NCBI GenBank assembly: GCA_017451485.1
Contig: JAFTOG010000010.1
Coordinates: forward strand, 1 to 57,467
Direction of reading: 5' to 3'
From: Clostridia bacterium
Lineage (GTDB): Bacteria; Bacillota; Clostridia; Oscillospirales; CAG-272
Length of the DNA stretch: 57,467 bases
The notes below the pieces were generated by a model. It was given only the letters and a program-made list of their open reading frames with translations, did no database searches and was not told where the DNA came from. Position 1 is the stretch's first letter. Each line of letters starts with the position of its first letter. This document shows, one piece after another, positions 43,029 to 51,578 of this stretch. A program made the translations under genes and the position numbers.

Positions 43029-44075
43029 ATGATTGAAGAAACAGAATTTGATTTTGAAAACCGAATAGTATCCACCGAGGTAACAGGCGAGGATTCGGAT
43101 GTTGAGATAAGTCTCCGTCCAAAGGTGTTTGACGAATATATAGGTCAGGAAAAGGTAAAGGACCTGCTTAAGGTTTATATAGAGGCAGCAAAGGGCAGGG
43201 GCGATTCCCTCGACCATGTGCTTCTCTACGGACCTCCCGGTCTTGGTAAGACTACTCTTTCCGGCATTATTGCCGAGGAGATGGGCGTTAACTTCCGTGT
43301 GACCTCCGGTCCGGCTATTGAAAAGCAAGGCGACCTTGCTGCTATTCTGACAAATCTTGCCCCGGGAGATGTGCTTTTTATTGACGAGATACACCGTCTG
43401 TCACGTTCAATTGAGGAAATACTGTATCCTGCTATGGAGGACTATGTTCTCGATATTATTATCGGTAAGGGTCCTGCTGCAAGAAGCATCCGTGTTCCGT
43501 TACCTAAATTCACACTTGTGGGAGCTACTACAAGGGCAGGTCAGCTGACCACACCGTTGCGTGACCGTTTCGGTGTTCTTCTCAAGCTGGAGCTTTATAC
43601 CCATGAGGAGCTTGCTACCATTGTAAAGAGGAGTGCAGGTCTGCTTGATGTTAAAATAACCGAGGAGGGAGCATACGAGATCGCATCCCGTTCCAGAGGT
43701 ACACCACGAATTGCAAACAGACTTCTCAAAAGAGTCCGTGACTACGCACAGGTCAAGGGCGACGGAGTTATCAATATAGAAATGGCAAAAAAAGCCCTTG
43801 AAGCACTTGAAATTGACCATCTCGGTCTTGATAACACAGACAGAAAAATGCTTGAAACTATTATTAAGTTCTATGACGGAGGGCCTGTAGGTCTTGAAAC
43901 TCTTTCTGCCACCATCGGTGAGGAAAGTGTCACTATTGAAGATGTATATGAGCCGTATCTTATGCAGATAGGATTCTTGAGCCGTACACCCAGAGGCAGA
44001 TGTGTAACCCGTCTTGCCTATGAGCATCTCGGCTTACCTTATAAGGGTCAGTTAACACAGCTAAAATTAGAATAA
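43029..44075 (+). CDS. ruvB: Holliday junction branch-migration ATPase RuvB
   Basis: AAA+ motor of the RuvAB complex. 348 residues. Walker A '[11 protein letters not shown]', Walker B '[12 protein letters not shown]', sensor-1 '[12 protein letters not shown]', arginine finger region '[13 protein letters not shown]', sensor-2 '[16 protein letters not shown]', then a winged helix ('[23 protein letters not shown]', '[13 protein letters not shown]'). The ATG follows AAGGAGGAG. Last gene of the DUF951-yfhO-ruvAB operon, ended by a strong terminator. Confidence 0.97.
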   Translation: MIEETEFDFENRIVSTEVTGEDSDVEISLRPKVFDEYIGQEKVKDLLKVYIEAAKGRGDSLDHVLLYGPPGLGKTTLSGIIAEEMGVNFRVTSGPAIEKQGDLAAILTNLAPGDVLFIDEIHRLSRSIEEILYPAMEDYVLDIIIGKGPAARSIRVPLPKFTLVGATTRAGQLTTPLRDRFGVLLKLELYTHEELATIVKRSAGLLDVKITEEGAYEIASRSRGTPRIANRLLKRVRDYAQVKGDGVINIEMAKKALEALEIDHLGLDNTDRKMLETIIKFYDGGPVGLETLSATIGEESVTIEDVYEPYLMQIGFLSRTPRGRCVTRLAYEHLGLPYKGQLTQLKLE

Positions 44076-44080
44076 AACAC

Positions 44081-44109
44081 AAAAAACCGACACAGCGTGT
44101 CGGTTTTTT
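44081..44109. terminator. bidirectional terminator between ruvB and bioY
   Basis: AAAAAACCGACAC, loop AGC, GTGTCGGTTTTTT. Confidence 0.95.
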
Positions 44110-44121
44110 GATTTATAAAGC

Positions 44122-44634
44122 TTATACAGGTAGCTTTTTTCTGATTTTTTGGGATATGAAATATGCAAGGACACAGAAGATAATATCCTTGAAAATATAA
44201 GGCAGTGATACAAGTACAAAGGATGCTGCAAAGGGATTTGCAGTAAGACCCATATACCATATAACGCCAAGGCTGTGACAGATTACAACCCCGAGAATAC
44301 CGAACAGAATAGCCGACAGTGGCTTTTTAGACACTCCGCAAAGGATAACAAGAGGTATAAAGCCTACAATAAAGCCTCCCCCGTGTCCGATAATTACAGA
44401 AAATCCACCCTGGAAGGATGAAAATACAGGTGCACCTACTGCTCCGAGCAGAATATATGCAAGCACCGTGCACACACCTGTACGCAGACCCATAATATAA
44501 CCGCAGAGACATATTACAAGTGTCTGCAAGGTTATGGGTACCAATGAAGGCATAGGAATGGCAATCTGGGACACAACAGCTATAATAGCCACAAAAAGAG
44601 CTGTGTAGGTTATTGTTCTTGTCCTTTTTTTCAT
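44122..44634 (-). CDS. bioY: biotin transporter S-component BioY
   Basis: 170 residues, about six membrane helices. 'ALFVAIIAVVSQIAIPMPSLVPITLQTLVI' at the N-terminus and 'QGGFSVIIGHGGGFIVGF' are the BioY signatures. It captures biotin and, in the group II ECF arrangement, is energised by EcfA1-EcfA2-EcfT encoded apart, here at 35090-37663. Its start overlaps the birA stop (ATGA), so uptake and ligation of biotin are co-expressed. No biotin synthesis gene is in the window. Confidence 0.93.
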   Translation of the reverse strand: MKKRTRTITYTALFVAIIAVVSQIAIPMPSLVPITLQTLVICLCGYIMGLRTGVCTVLAYILLGAVGAPVFSSFQGGFSVIIGHGGGFIVGFIPLVILCGVSKKPLSAILFGILGVVICHSLGVIWYMGLTANPFAASFVLVSLPYIFKDIIFCVLAYFISQKIRKKLPV

Positions 44635-45404
44635 ATCCTACGCACCCTTGCATCCCCGGAGTTAAATTTTACCTCTCCCTTATCCGTCTGTAATACAAGA
44701 TTGGCTTCATTATCTATATCGGTGCATATGCCCGATATTACCTCGTCTCCTCTGTACACATCCACCGTTCTGCCGATTATGTTTGAACGCCTACGGTAAT
44801 TTTCCATATAGCTTTTATCGGAAAAATTACGGTAATATGCCATAAAATTGTTTATAATTTCGGCACAAAGTCGGTTTTTTATGCCTACGGGTGCATTTTT
44901 TCCGTACACCGAGCAGGCTATATCCTTAATTTCCTCATCAAAGCCACCCTCGGGGTCGGAGACATTTACGCCTATACCCACAATGGCATAGTTAAAGCTA
45001 CCCGACACGAAATCACAGGATGCCTCTGTCAGTATTCCACAAGCCTTTTTGTCCCCTATAAAAATATCGTTTACCCATTTTATATAGCATTTTTTACAGG
45101 ATATCTTCTCTATTGCCTCTGCTACTGCACAGGCACACATAACTGTAATACCGATACACTCGGAGGGTGGAATCTCAGGCCTCAGGAAAAGGCTCATATA
45201 CAGCCCGTTTTCCGAGCTGGACAAAAAGCTCCTCCCCATTCTGCCTCTGCCCTGTGTCTGCTTTTTTGCAATTATGACCGTACCCTCTTTTATTCCTCGG
45301 TGTGCCAGGGCCTTTGCTACATTATTGGTAGAGTCGGTTTCATCAAGTATAATAATATCTCCGTCCTCCTTAAGATATGACCTTATAATTTCTCTGTCAA
45401 GCAC
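44631..45404 (-). CDS. birA: biotin-[acetyl-CoA-carboxylase] ligase (BirA catalytic form, no HTH)
   Basis: 257 residues. Activates biotin to biotinyl-AMP and attaches it to carboxylase carrier domains. 'ETDSTNNVAK', the nucleotide loop 'TQGRGRMGRSF', 'IKWVNDIFIGDKKACGIL' and 'IVGIGVNVSD' are all present, followed by the small SH3-like C-domain ('RTVDVYRGDEVISGICTDID'). The N-terminal DNA-binding helix-turn-helix of repressor-type BirA is missing, so it cannot itself regulate. The GTG at 45404, nine bases behind AAAGGGGG, is favoured over an ATG six codons earlier that lacks a ribosome binding site. Confidence 0.92.
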   Translation of the reverse strand: MLDREIIRSYLKEDGDIIILDETDSTNNVAKALAHRGIKEGTVIIAKKQTQGRGRMGRSFLSSSENGLYMSLFLRPEIPPSECIGITVMCACAVAEAIEKISCKKCYIKWVNDIFIGDKKACGILTEASCDFVSGSFNYAIVGIGVNVSDPEGGFDEEIKDIACSVYGKNAPVGIKNRLCAEIINNFMAYYRNFSDKSYMENYRRRSNIIGRTVDVYRGDEVISGICTDIDNEANLVLQTDKGEVKFNSGDARVRRI

Positions 45405-45430
45405 TGCCCTGCCCCCTTTCATAAAATCGG

Positions 45431-46429
45431 TTAAATTTCTGCGTCGTTAAATTCTCTTAGGAAGTAAATGTTTTTTGTATTTACGGTAAATTCTTTTCCG
45501 TTAAGATAGCCAAGAGAGTCATCCCCCTTACCGAACATAAGCTTATAGGCATAGAGTGCCTGATGCTTATATCCCAGTCTCTTATCCTTTTCAATAGAGC
45601 CGTATTTACCGTCTCCGAGTAAGGGATTGCCTATGGACGACATATGTGCTCTTATCTGGTGGGTCCTGCCTGTTATAAGCTCTATTTTTACAAGGGAAAG
45701 GTTTTTTTGCTTATTGTACTCAAGCACCGAGTATTTTGTGATAATTTCCTTTGCTCCCCTTGTCGCGCTTTTAATTACACGAACTGTGTTTGTGTTGCTG
45801 TTTTTTATCAGAAAATCGGTAAGAGTAGCACTTCTTTTCTGTGGCAGACCGTGTACTGCACACAGATAAAATTTAGATATGCCGTTTTCCCTTATTCTTG
45901 CGTTTATATCACGAAGTGCCTCTGCATTTTTTGCCGAGATTACAATGCCTCCTGTATTTCTGTCTATTCTGTTGCATAGTGCAGGGGCAAAGGAGCTTTC
46001 CTCTGCCGGGTTATATTCTCCCTTTTGAGCAAGGTAAGCCTGTATATGATAAATAAGAGTGTTTCTGTCAGTGGCATCTCCCTCTCCACTTGTTTTTCCG
46101 TCTCCGTCTCCACTGTGTACAAGGACGCCCGGTGCCTTTTCACAAAGGATTATATTCTCATCCTCGTATACTATATCCAGCTTAGGTGTAATACTAAAAA
46201 GCTCGCTATCCGTTACGGTATCGGAAAACAACTCCTCGGCAAGGAACATCTGAACAGTATCGCCGAGATTTAGCATTTGCTTCTCCTCAGCACGCTTTCT
46301 GTTTACTTTAATCTTTTTTGTCCTTATGGATTTATACATTAAAGAAACGGGTATACCCTTTACTGCCTTCATAACGAATTTATCAAGGCGTTGACCCGCA
46401 TCGTTTGCTTTTATTGTAAATTCTCTCAT
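45431..46429 (-). CDS. RluA-family rRNA/tRNA pseudouridine synthase
   Basis: 332 residues: N-terminal S4 RNA-binding domain ('QRLDKFVMKAVKGIPVSLMYKSIRTKKIKVN') and the RluA catalytic core, with 'ALCNRIDRNTGGIVISAKN' holding the catalytic Asp (family HRLDxxTSG), 'KFYLCAVHG' and 'LITGRTHQIRAHMSSIGNPLLGD'. The Arg-Leu to Arg-Ile and Ser to Gly changes in the signature are minor. Target uridines (RluC or RluD type in 23S rRNA) cannot be fixed. It opens the operon with birA and bioY; gap to birA is 26 bases. Confidence 0.9.
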   Translation of the reverse strand: MREFTIKANDAGQRLDKFVMKAVKGIPVSLMYKSIRTKKIKVNRKRAEEKQMLNLGDTVQMFLAEELFSDTVTDSELFSITPKLDIVYEDENIILCEKAPGVLVHSGDGDGKTSGEGDATDRNTLIYHIQAYLAQKGEYNPAEESSFAPALCNRIDRNTGGIVISAKNAEALRDINARIRENGISKFYLCAVHGLPQKRSATLTDFLIKNSNTNTVRVIKSATRGAKEIITKYSVLEYNKQKNLSLVKIELITGRTHQIRAHMSSIGNPLLGDGKYGSIEKDKRLGYKHQALYAYKLMFGKGDDSLGYLNGKEFTVNTKNIYFLREFNDAEI

Positions 46430-46460
46430 ATCCCGTTCCTTTCTTATTTTTTACAGTAAT

Positions 46461-46489
46461 ATTATAAGGCTTTTTCAAATCTTTTGCAA
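46461..46489 (-). promoter_or_regulatory. sigma-A promoter for rluA-birA-bioY operon
   Basis: Minus strand TTGCAA, 17 bases, TATAAT; about 31 bases before the ATG. Confidence 0.75.
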
Positions 46490-46509
46490 TAGAATTTTTT
46501 AACTTGTTA

Positions 46510-46538
46510 TTTACATAATGAAAAATGTATGGTAAAAT
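46510..46538 (+). promoter_or_regulatory. sigma-A promoter for mtaB
   Basis: TTTACA, 17 bases ending TATGG, TAAAAT; 28 bases before the GTG start. Confidence 0.75.
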
Positions 46539-46566
46539 CTATGTATCCTATAAAGGAGGTGTTACT

Positions 46567-47880
46567 GTGGATAAAAAAATAAGGGCATCCATAACTACCC
46601 TTGGATGCAGAGTCAATCAATATGAGGGTGATGCTATAATGCAGGAGCTTTCCTCCCTTGGCGTAACTATTTGCCCTGCCACAGAGGTGTGCGATATATA
46701 CGTAATAAATACATGTACAGTAACCTCCGAGAGTGACAGGAAATCCCGTCAGCTGATACGAAGATGCATAAATAAAAATCCAAATGCCGTAATTATAGTA
46801 ACAGGGTGCTTTGCTCAAGTGAATCCCGATACGGTCCTCTCTATTGAGGGGGTTGATTTTGTCTGCGGTAATAACGCAAAGTCGCTGATTGCAAAAAAGG
46901 CACTGGAGCTTTATGAAAGCAAGGCAGAGCCATATTGCTATATGCCCGATATATACAACTCCACCTTTGATACTATGCGTGTAGGTGCACCTATGACAAG
47001 GACAAGAGCCTTTATCAAGATTGAGGACGGCTGTGATTCCAAATGTGCCTACTGTATTATTCCCAGGGCAAGGGGAAATGTCCGTTCTAACCCCCGTCAG
47101 TATGTAATTGACGAGGTTAAAAACATAGCCTCCGAGGGCTGTCGTGAAATAGTCCTTACAGGAATAGAGACTGCCTCCTACGGTAAGGATTTTAAGGACG
47201 GATACACATTGGGGGACCTGCTTGTGGAGATAAATGAAATTGACGGAATTGACAGAATACGCTTAGGCTCCCTTGACCCGTCATCCGTAACCTCTGAGTT
47301 TGTGGATAAGATAAAGGGGCTGTCCAAGGTGATGAACCATTTTCATATTTCTATGCAGTCGGGCTGTACACGAACTCTTAATATGATGAAAAGAAAATAT
47401 AACATTGAAATGGCAAAGAAAAATCTCGACTATTTAAGAGAAAAAATACCGGGAACTATGCTATCTGCCGATGTTATAACAGGCTTTCCCGGGGAGACAG
47501 ACGTGGACTTCTGCTCCACATACAGATTCTTTGAGGAGGAGAAATTCCTGCATCTGCATATATTCCCCTACTCTGTAAGAAAAGGAACAGTCGCTGCCGA
47601 TATGCCAAATCAGGTGGATGAGCAAATAAAAAAGGACAGGCTACACGCCCTATCCTCCTTGCAGGAGGGAATCAAGGAGTCCCTGCACCGAGATTTTATA
47701 AAAAATCACGGGTGCGTGTCTGTTTTATTTGAAAATAACGCCTATGGATACGCCTGCGGTCACGCCCCCAACTTTATGGAGGTAAGAGTTAAAACCGACG
47801 ACGACCTTAGCGGAAAAATATTAAGTGTTAAGCTTAACGGCTTTGATAAGGATTACTTATACGGAGAAATAATTTATTAA
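46567..47880 (+). CDS. mtaB: tRNA (N6-threonylcarbamoyladenosine37) methylthiotransferase MtaB
   Basis: Converts t6A37 to ms2t6A in ANN-decoding tRNAs. 437 residues. N-terminal iron-sulfur domain: Cys in 'TTLGCRVNQYEGD', 'YVINTCTVT' and 'VTGCFAQ'. Radical SAM cluster CxxxCxxC in 'GCDSKCAYCIIPRARG' near residues 155-163. 'NQYEGD' and the tRNA motifs favour MtaB over MiaB or RimO. It starts at GTG, six bases behind AAAGGAGGTG; a plus-strand ATG 14 codons upstream overlaps the -10. The next gene follows after 13 bases. The C-terminal region corresponds to the TRAM domain. Confidence 0.93.
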   Translation: MDKKIRASITTLGCRVNQYEGDAIMQELSSLGVTICPATEVCDIYVINTCTVTSESDRKSRQLIRRCINKNPNAVIIVTGCFAQVNPDTVLSIEGVDFVCGNNAKSLIAKKALELYESKAEPYCYMPDIYNSTFDTMRVGAPMTRTRAFIKIEDGCDSKCAYCIIPRARGNVRSNPRQYVIDEVKNIASEGCREIVLTGIETASYGKDFKDGYTLGDLLVEINEIDGIDRIRLGSLDPSSVTSEFVDKIKGLSKVMNHFHISMQSGCTRTLNMMKRKYNIEMAKKNLDYLREKIPGTMLSADVITGFPGETDVDFCSTYRFFEEEKFLHLHIFPYSVRKGTVAADMPNQVDEQIKKDRLHALSSLQEGIKESLHRDFIKNHGCVSVLFENNAYGYACGHAPNFMEVRVKTDDDLSGKILSVKLNGFDKDYLYGEIIY

Positions 47881-47893
47881 GGAGGGGTTGGAA

Positions 47894-48952
47894 ATGACGA
47901 GTGCCCTCTACTACAAGGAGCATTACTATTTAATTCCCAAGGAATATAGCGACTATAACGCATTTGTAAGTACGCTAAGCTCCCACAAGCTTCCCACCGA
48001 AATAAAATTAGACGAACTTAGTGAAAATGCCGGCACCTACGGCTATGTGCAAAAGGGCGTTTCCTTCGCACCTTATTTCATTGAGGGCAGCCACTTAAGC
48101 GGTCAAAGCGTTATTATTGACGATTTGAAAAAGCTCTACCCTGTGGATGTGGAAATCCTACCGCAAGAGGAATATAATCACCGCTTGCGTGAGGTTATTT
48201 GTAAATTCTGCCCCGGATGTAAGGCGTACAAGCCTCTTACCAGCAATGTGCGTAGCCTTAACGGTCATTTCAATGAAATTTCCCTTGACAGTATCTGTTT
48301 TATAAGATATGAGACAAACCCTTCTCCTCGATATTTCCTTTCTCTTCTAAGAATGTCAGGAGGACTGTGGAGCCATATTCCGCCTGTAGAAGAAACAAAG
48401 GAGGAGAGCCTGCACTCAGACCTAAAGGAATGGATGTACTTAAAATACGACAAGGTTGCCTTTTCAAAGGAAGAAAAAATGCTCCTGTCCGTTTTCTATA
48501 AAGAAAGCTTTATAACCTCTGTACTGACCGAGCTTCTTTCCGATTATATAAAATCATGGCTCTATTTTACACAGCTGAGGATAAAGAACGAGGGTAAATC
48601 CACTTTTACCGAGGAGGATGTGCTCAAGGTACTATCTGGCGATAATACAGAAAAATTCCGTAAGGAGTGTAAGAGATACGGCATATCAATAGGAGCTTTG
48701 AAGCACAATCCCGAGGGGCAGGCAGAAATCGAAAGCTCCCTTGCGGACTGCGTGTTACACAATCTTTTCTACCCTATTTGCAAAACCGAAAATATGATAT
48801 ACTATCTCTTTACAGATACCCCCATTTGCTTAAAGGAGCTGCACTTCAGGTTTCCTATGCTTGAAAAAATGGGCACCGAATTGACTGTTTATTCTCAAAA
48901 CGATGTAAGAAAATATACAATAAACAGAAAAATGCCATATGTGGTAATGTAA
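47894..48952 (+). CDS. unrecognised 352-residue protein co-transcribed with mtaB
   Basis: Soluble, no signal peptide or membrane helix, rich in Tyr, Lys and Glu, with a Cys cluster 'CKFCPGCKAYKPL' near residues 98-110 and further Cys late in the chain. Two halves are suggested: an alpha/beta part up to about 160 and a helix-rich part after it ('EEKMLLSVFYKESFITSVL', 'RKECKRYGISIGALKH'). I cannot place it in a family. Start ATG at 47894 follows GGAGGGG; a TTG two codons earlier is unlikely. Shares the mtaB transcript, ends at a strong terminator. Confidence 0.75.
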   Translation: MTSALYYKEHYYLIPKEYSDYNAFVSTLSSHKLPTEIKLDELSENAGTYGYVQKGVSFAPYFIEGSHLSGQSVIIDDLKKLYPVDVEILPQEEYNHRLREVICKFCPGCKAYKPLTSNVRSLNGHFNEISLDSICFIRYETNPSPRYFLSLLRMSGGLWSHIPPVEETKEESLHSDLKEWMYLKYDKVAFSKEEKMLLSVFYKESFITSVLTELLSDYIKSWLYFTQLRIKNEGKSTFTEEDVLKVLSGDNTEKFRKECKRYGISIGALKHNPEGQAEIESSLADCVLHNLFYPICKTENMIYYLFTDTPICLKELHFRFPMLEKMGTELTVYSQNDVRKYTINRKMPYVVM

Positions 48953-48981
48953 AAAATACGGACACAGTGTCCGTATTTTTT
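48952..48981. terminator. bidirectional terminator
   Basis: AAAAAATACGGACA, loop CAG, TGTCCGTATTTTTT, between convergent genes. Confidence 0.92.
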
Positions 48982-48983
48982 AT

Positions 48984-50396
48984 TTATGGTTTTTTCAATC
49001 TGAACAATAGTCTTGACAGAGCCTTACCGTCAAAGGGTATTAACGGATAGAGATATGAACGACTGCCGTTTACAGTCTTATTTGTAACCACAAGCACAAG
49101 ACCTGTAATGATGCCTATTGCAAAGCCCCAATAGTTGAAGAAATGTGTGAGTATCAGAGTGAGAATGCGTATGAATTTCAAGGCATATCCAAGCTCGTAA
49201 TTTGACTGTGTAAAGCTTGCAATAGACACTATTGCCATATAAAATATTACATCGGCAGAAAGCCAACCAACCTGTATTGCAAAATCGCCGAGAAGAAGGC
49301 CTCCGATAACACCGAAGGAATTTGACATAACGCTTGGAGTATTTAAGGATGCAAGCTTAAGTCCGTCTATTACAAGCTCAGCCATTATAAGCTGTAGAAT
49401 TATAGGAATATTTCCCCCGTCGGTAGGCACCAAAAACATAAGATTTTCAGGTATATTGGGGGCATTGTGTACCAATAAATACCATACGGGTGTTAAAATT
49501 ACCGCACTCCAGAACACGAGCTGACGCACAATGCGAAGGTAAGTTCCGGTTATAGGAGGAAAATAGTAATCGTCAGTATCCTGTAAAAAATCAAAAATAC
49601 AGGTAGGTAAAATAAGTGCCTCAGGTGAGTTATCGCAAAGAACTATTATATTGCCCTCAAGAATTGATGCACAGGCAGCATCGGGTCTTTCCGTACATCT
49701 TATCTTTGGAAAGGGATTGAGCCACCCCCTCCTTACAAGGCACTCTATAAGGCTCCTATGCCCCATCGTCAGTGCATCGGTTTTTATTTTACTGATTTTA
49801 TCGGTTATCTCCTTTACATATTTTGGATCTGCCTTTCCCTTAATAAACACTACAGAAATATCCGTCCTTGAGGACTCCCCCACCGACATATACTTAACCA
49901 CAAGATTCGTATCTCTTATGCGTCTTCTTATCATCGCTGTATTAAATATAAGAGTTTCTACAAAGCCATCACGGGAGCCACGCATTACCTTATCGTTTTC
50001 CGGCTCGGCCGTTACTCTTGCAGGGTATGAACGGGCATCAATGATAATAGCTCCGTCTCCAAAGCCACGGCAAAGCATAAGACTGCATCCGCTAAGAACA
50101 GCATTGCACATTTTATCAACATCGTACTCTGGGTCAACCTCGACACTTGGTACGCTTTTTTTAGCAAAATCCGCTGCTCCCGAATGTGAGCCGTCACCAA
50201 AATCAGTAACTGATGTTAAGTGCATCATAATCTTCTGCATGATTGCAGCTGTAACAAATCCGTCAACATAATAAAAAACAATTCTTGAGCCCTTAATTTC
50301 CATTTCCTTTTTTATTATATCGAAATTTTCGGAAACATTAAGGAGAGTGTCTATATTTCTGACATTTTCTTCAAAATCAAAGGTTAGCCTGTTCAT
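48984..50396 (-). CDS. GerA-family spore germination protein, SpoVAF-like
   Basis: 470 residues. Large soluble N-terminal part with the GerAA fold ('IKGSRIVFYYVDGFVTAAIMQKIMMHL', 'GDGAIIIDARSYPARV', 'VMRGSRDGFVETLIFNTAMIRRRI') and a C-terminal membrane part with about five helices ('LNTPSVMSNSFGVIGGLLLGDFAIQ', 'FYMAIVSIASFTQSNYELGYALKFIRI'). It belongs to the GerAA/SpoVAF family in the spore inner membrane. Because no GerB or GerC partner gene is adjacent, and the overall layout resembles SpoVAF, that is favoured over a nutrient receptor subunit. Its ribosome binding site is inside the terminator stem of the preceding gene. Confidence 0.85.
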   Translation of the reverse strand: MNRLTFDFEENVRNIDTLLNVSENFDIIKKEMEIKGSRIVFYYVDGFVTAAIMQKIMMHLTSVTDFGDGSHSGAADFAKKSVPSVEVDPEYDVDKMCNAVLSGCSLMLCRGFGDGAIIIDARSYPARVTAEPENDKVMRGSRDGFVETLIFNTAMIRRRIRDTNLVVKYMSVGESSRTDISVVFIKGKADPKYVKEITDKISKIKTDALTMGHRSLIECLVRRGWLNPFPKIRCTERPDAACASILEGNIIVLCDNSPEALILPTCIFDFLQDTDDYYFPPITGTYLRIVRQLVFWSAVILTPVWYLLVHNAPNIPENLMFLVPTDGGNIPIILQLIMAELVIDGLKLASLNTPSVMSNSFGVIGGLLLGDFAIQVGWLSADVIFYMAIVSIASFTQSNYELGYALKFIRILTLILTHFFNYWGFAIGIITGLVLVVTNKTVNGSRSYLYPLIPFDGKALSRLLFRLKKP

Positions 50397-50400
50397 AAAA

Positions 50401-50440
50401 AACCTCCGTCACTACTGTCACCTTAGTATTGACGGAGGTT
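50401..50440 (-). terminator. hairpin ending rlmL-like gene and carrying the spoVAF-like ribosome binding site
   Basis: Minus strand AACCTCCGTCA, 18-base loop, TGACGGAGGTT, then T run directly before the ATG at 50396. The 3' arm contains GGAGG six bases before that ATG, so in read-through RNA the ribosome binding site would be paired. Confidence 0.8.
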
Positions 50441-50453
50441 AGATTTTTAATCA
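50424..50453 (-). promoter_or_regulatory. candidate sigma-G-type promoter for the spoVAF-like gene
   Basis: Minus strand TGATTA (overlapping the rlmL-like stop), 17 bases, AATACTA. This is near the forespore consensus GMATA-N18-CATNHTA with one mismatch in each box. Transcription would start in the hairpin loop and leave out the 5' arm. Confidence 0.35.
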
Positions 50454-51566
50454 GTTATTTTTGAAAAATTGATAAAAATAGCAGGGAATCATACCGTTAT
50501 AAAGCTTTCTTACCTTATCGGGTCTTCTGCCGTAAAGACGGGAAAACTCCTCGTGGCTTGTAATTACATATATCTGCCACCTGTCAAGAGACTTAAAGTG
50601 CTTACCCATATTTCTGTAAAGCTCCTCTGCCTCCTTTAGGGTAAGCAGCCTTTCTCCGTATGGAGGGTTGCACACCACGGTTCCTCGTCTGCCCATTGTA
50701 TCTATCTTCAAGGCGTTTTTCTCAAATATTTTCATATTTCCGTACACGCCTGCGTGCTTTGCACACTCCGTTGCCAGAGCCACAGCATCGGGATTTATAT
50801 CCGAGGCATATGCCTCAAAATTGGAATCTGTTATAATTTTGCTCCTTGCCTCATCTCTTGCATCCTTCCACTTATCTGCCGAAATCTGAGGGAAGGTCTG
50901 GGAAATAAACGCCCTGTCAAGTCCCGGGGCACGGTTAAGCATCATCATAGTCGCTTCAATTGCTATTGTTCCGGAGCCACAAAAGGGATCCCAAAATAAT
51001 ACATCCTCCCTCGGTCTTGCAATTTTGGCAAGGGCACAGGCAAGGGTCTCCCGTAAGGGAGCCTCTGCGGTTTTAGGTCTGTAGCCTCTTTTATGAAGAG
51101 GTACGCCTGAGGTATCTATCATGAGAGTTGCTCTGTTTTTGAACAGGAAGAAATCTATCTGATACTTTACTCCTCTCTCCTCAAACCACTGTACTCCGTA
51201 TTTTGAGGAAAGGCGTGATACAACTGCCTTTTTAATTATTTTCTGACAGTCGGGTACAGAAAATAGTCCACTCTTTATGCTATGTCCCCTTACGGGAAAC
51301 TCATCGTTTTTCCCTATCCATCTTTCCCATTCGAGAGCCTTTGTACCTTCAAAAAGGTCATCAAAAGTAAGTGCCTCAAACTCCCCTATCTTAAAATACA
51401 CTCTCTCAGCATAGCGAAGATTTATGTTTAATTTGCATACATCATTTATATCGGCCTCAAAGGAAACACGGCCATCCATCGTTTCCGTTCTTTTATATCC
51501 CATTTCGTCTATTTCGGCACCGAGAAGACTCTCAAGGCCAAAAAGACAGGTAGCAACATATTCCAT
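50451..51566 (-). CDS. THUMP-domain class I methyltransferase, RlmL/YpsC-like (23S rRNA)
   Basis: 371 residues. N-terminal THUMP RNA-binding region (1-160, 'ATCLFGLESLLGAEIDEMGY', 'RVYFKIGEF'), then a Rossmann methyltransferase with 'DTSGVPLHKRGYRP..APLRETLA', SAM loop 'FWDPFCGSGTIAIEA', 'YASDINPDAVALA' and the catalytic 'VVCNPPYGERL'. These features match the N6/N2-guanine methyltransferase family of YpsC and RlmL, which modifies 23S rRNA G2445. It follows the response regulator by 12 bases on the same strand, likely co-transcribed. Confidence 0.9.
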   Translation of the reverse strand: MEYVATCLFGLESLLGAEIDEMGYKRTETMDGRVSFEADINDVCKLNINLRYAERVYFKIGEFEALTFDDLFEGTKALEWERWIGKNDEFPVRGHSIKSGLFSVPDCQKIIKKAVVSRLSSKYGVQWFEERGVKYQIDFFLFKNRATLMIDTSGVPLHKRGYRPKTAEAPLRETLACALAKIARPREDVLFWDPFCGSGTIAIEATMMMLNRAPGLDRAFISQTFPQISADKWKDARDEARSKIITDSNFEAYASDINPDAVALATECAKHAGVYGNMKIFEKNALKIDTMGRRGTVVCNPPYGERLLTLKEAEELYRNMGKHFKSLDRWQIYVITSHEEFSRLYGRRPDKVRKLYNGMIPCYFYQFFKNN

Positions 51567-51578
51567 AAGTCTCTCCTA

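Noticed and set aside
48984..50396. GerA-type nutrient receptor operon
   Set aside because: Only the A-like subunit is present; neighbours are a terminator and a methyltransferase, and no B or C subunit is found.
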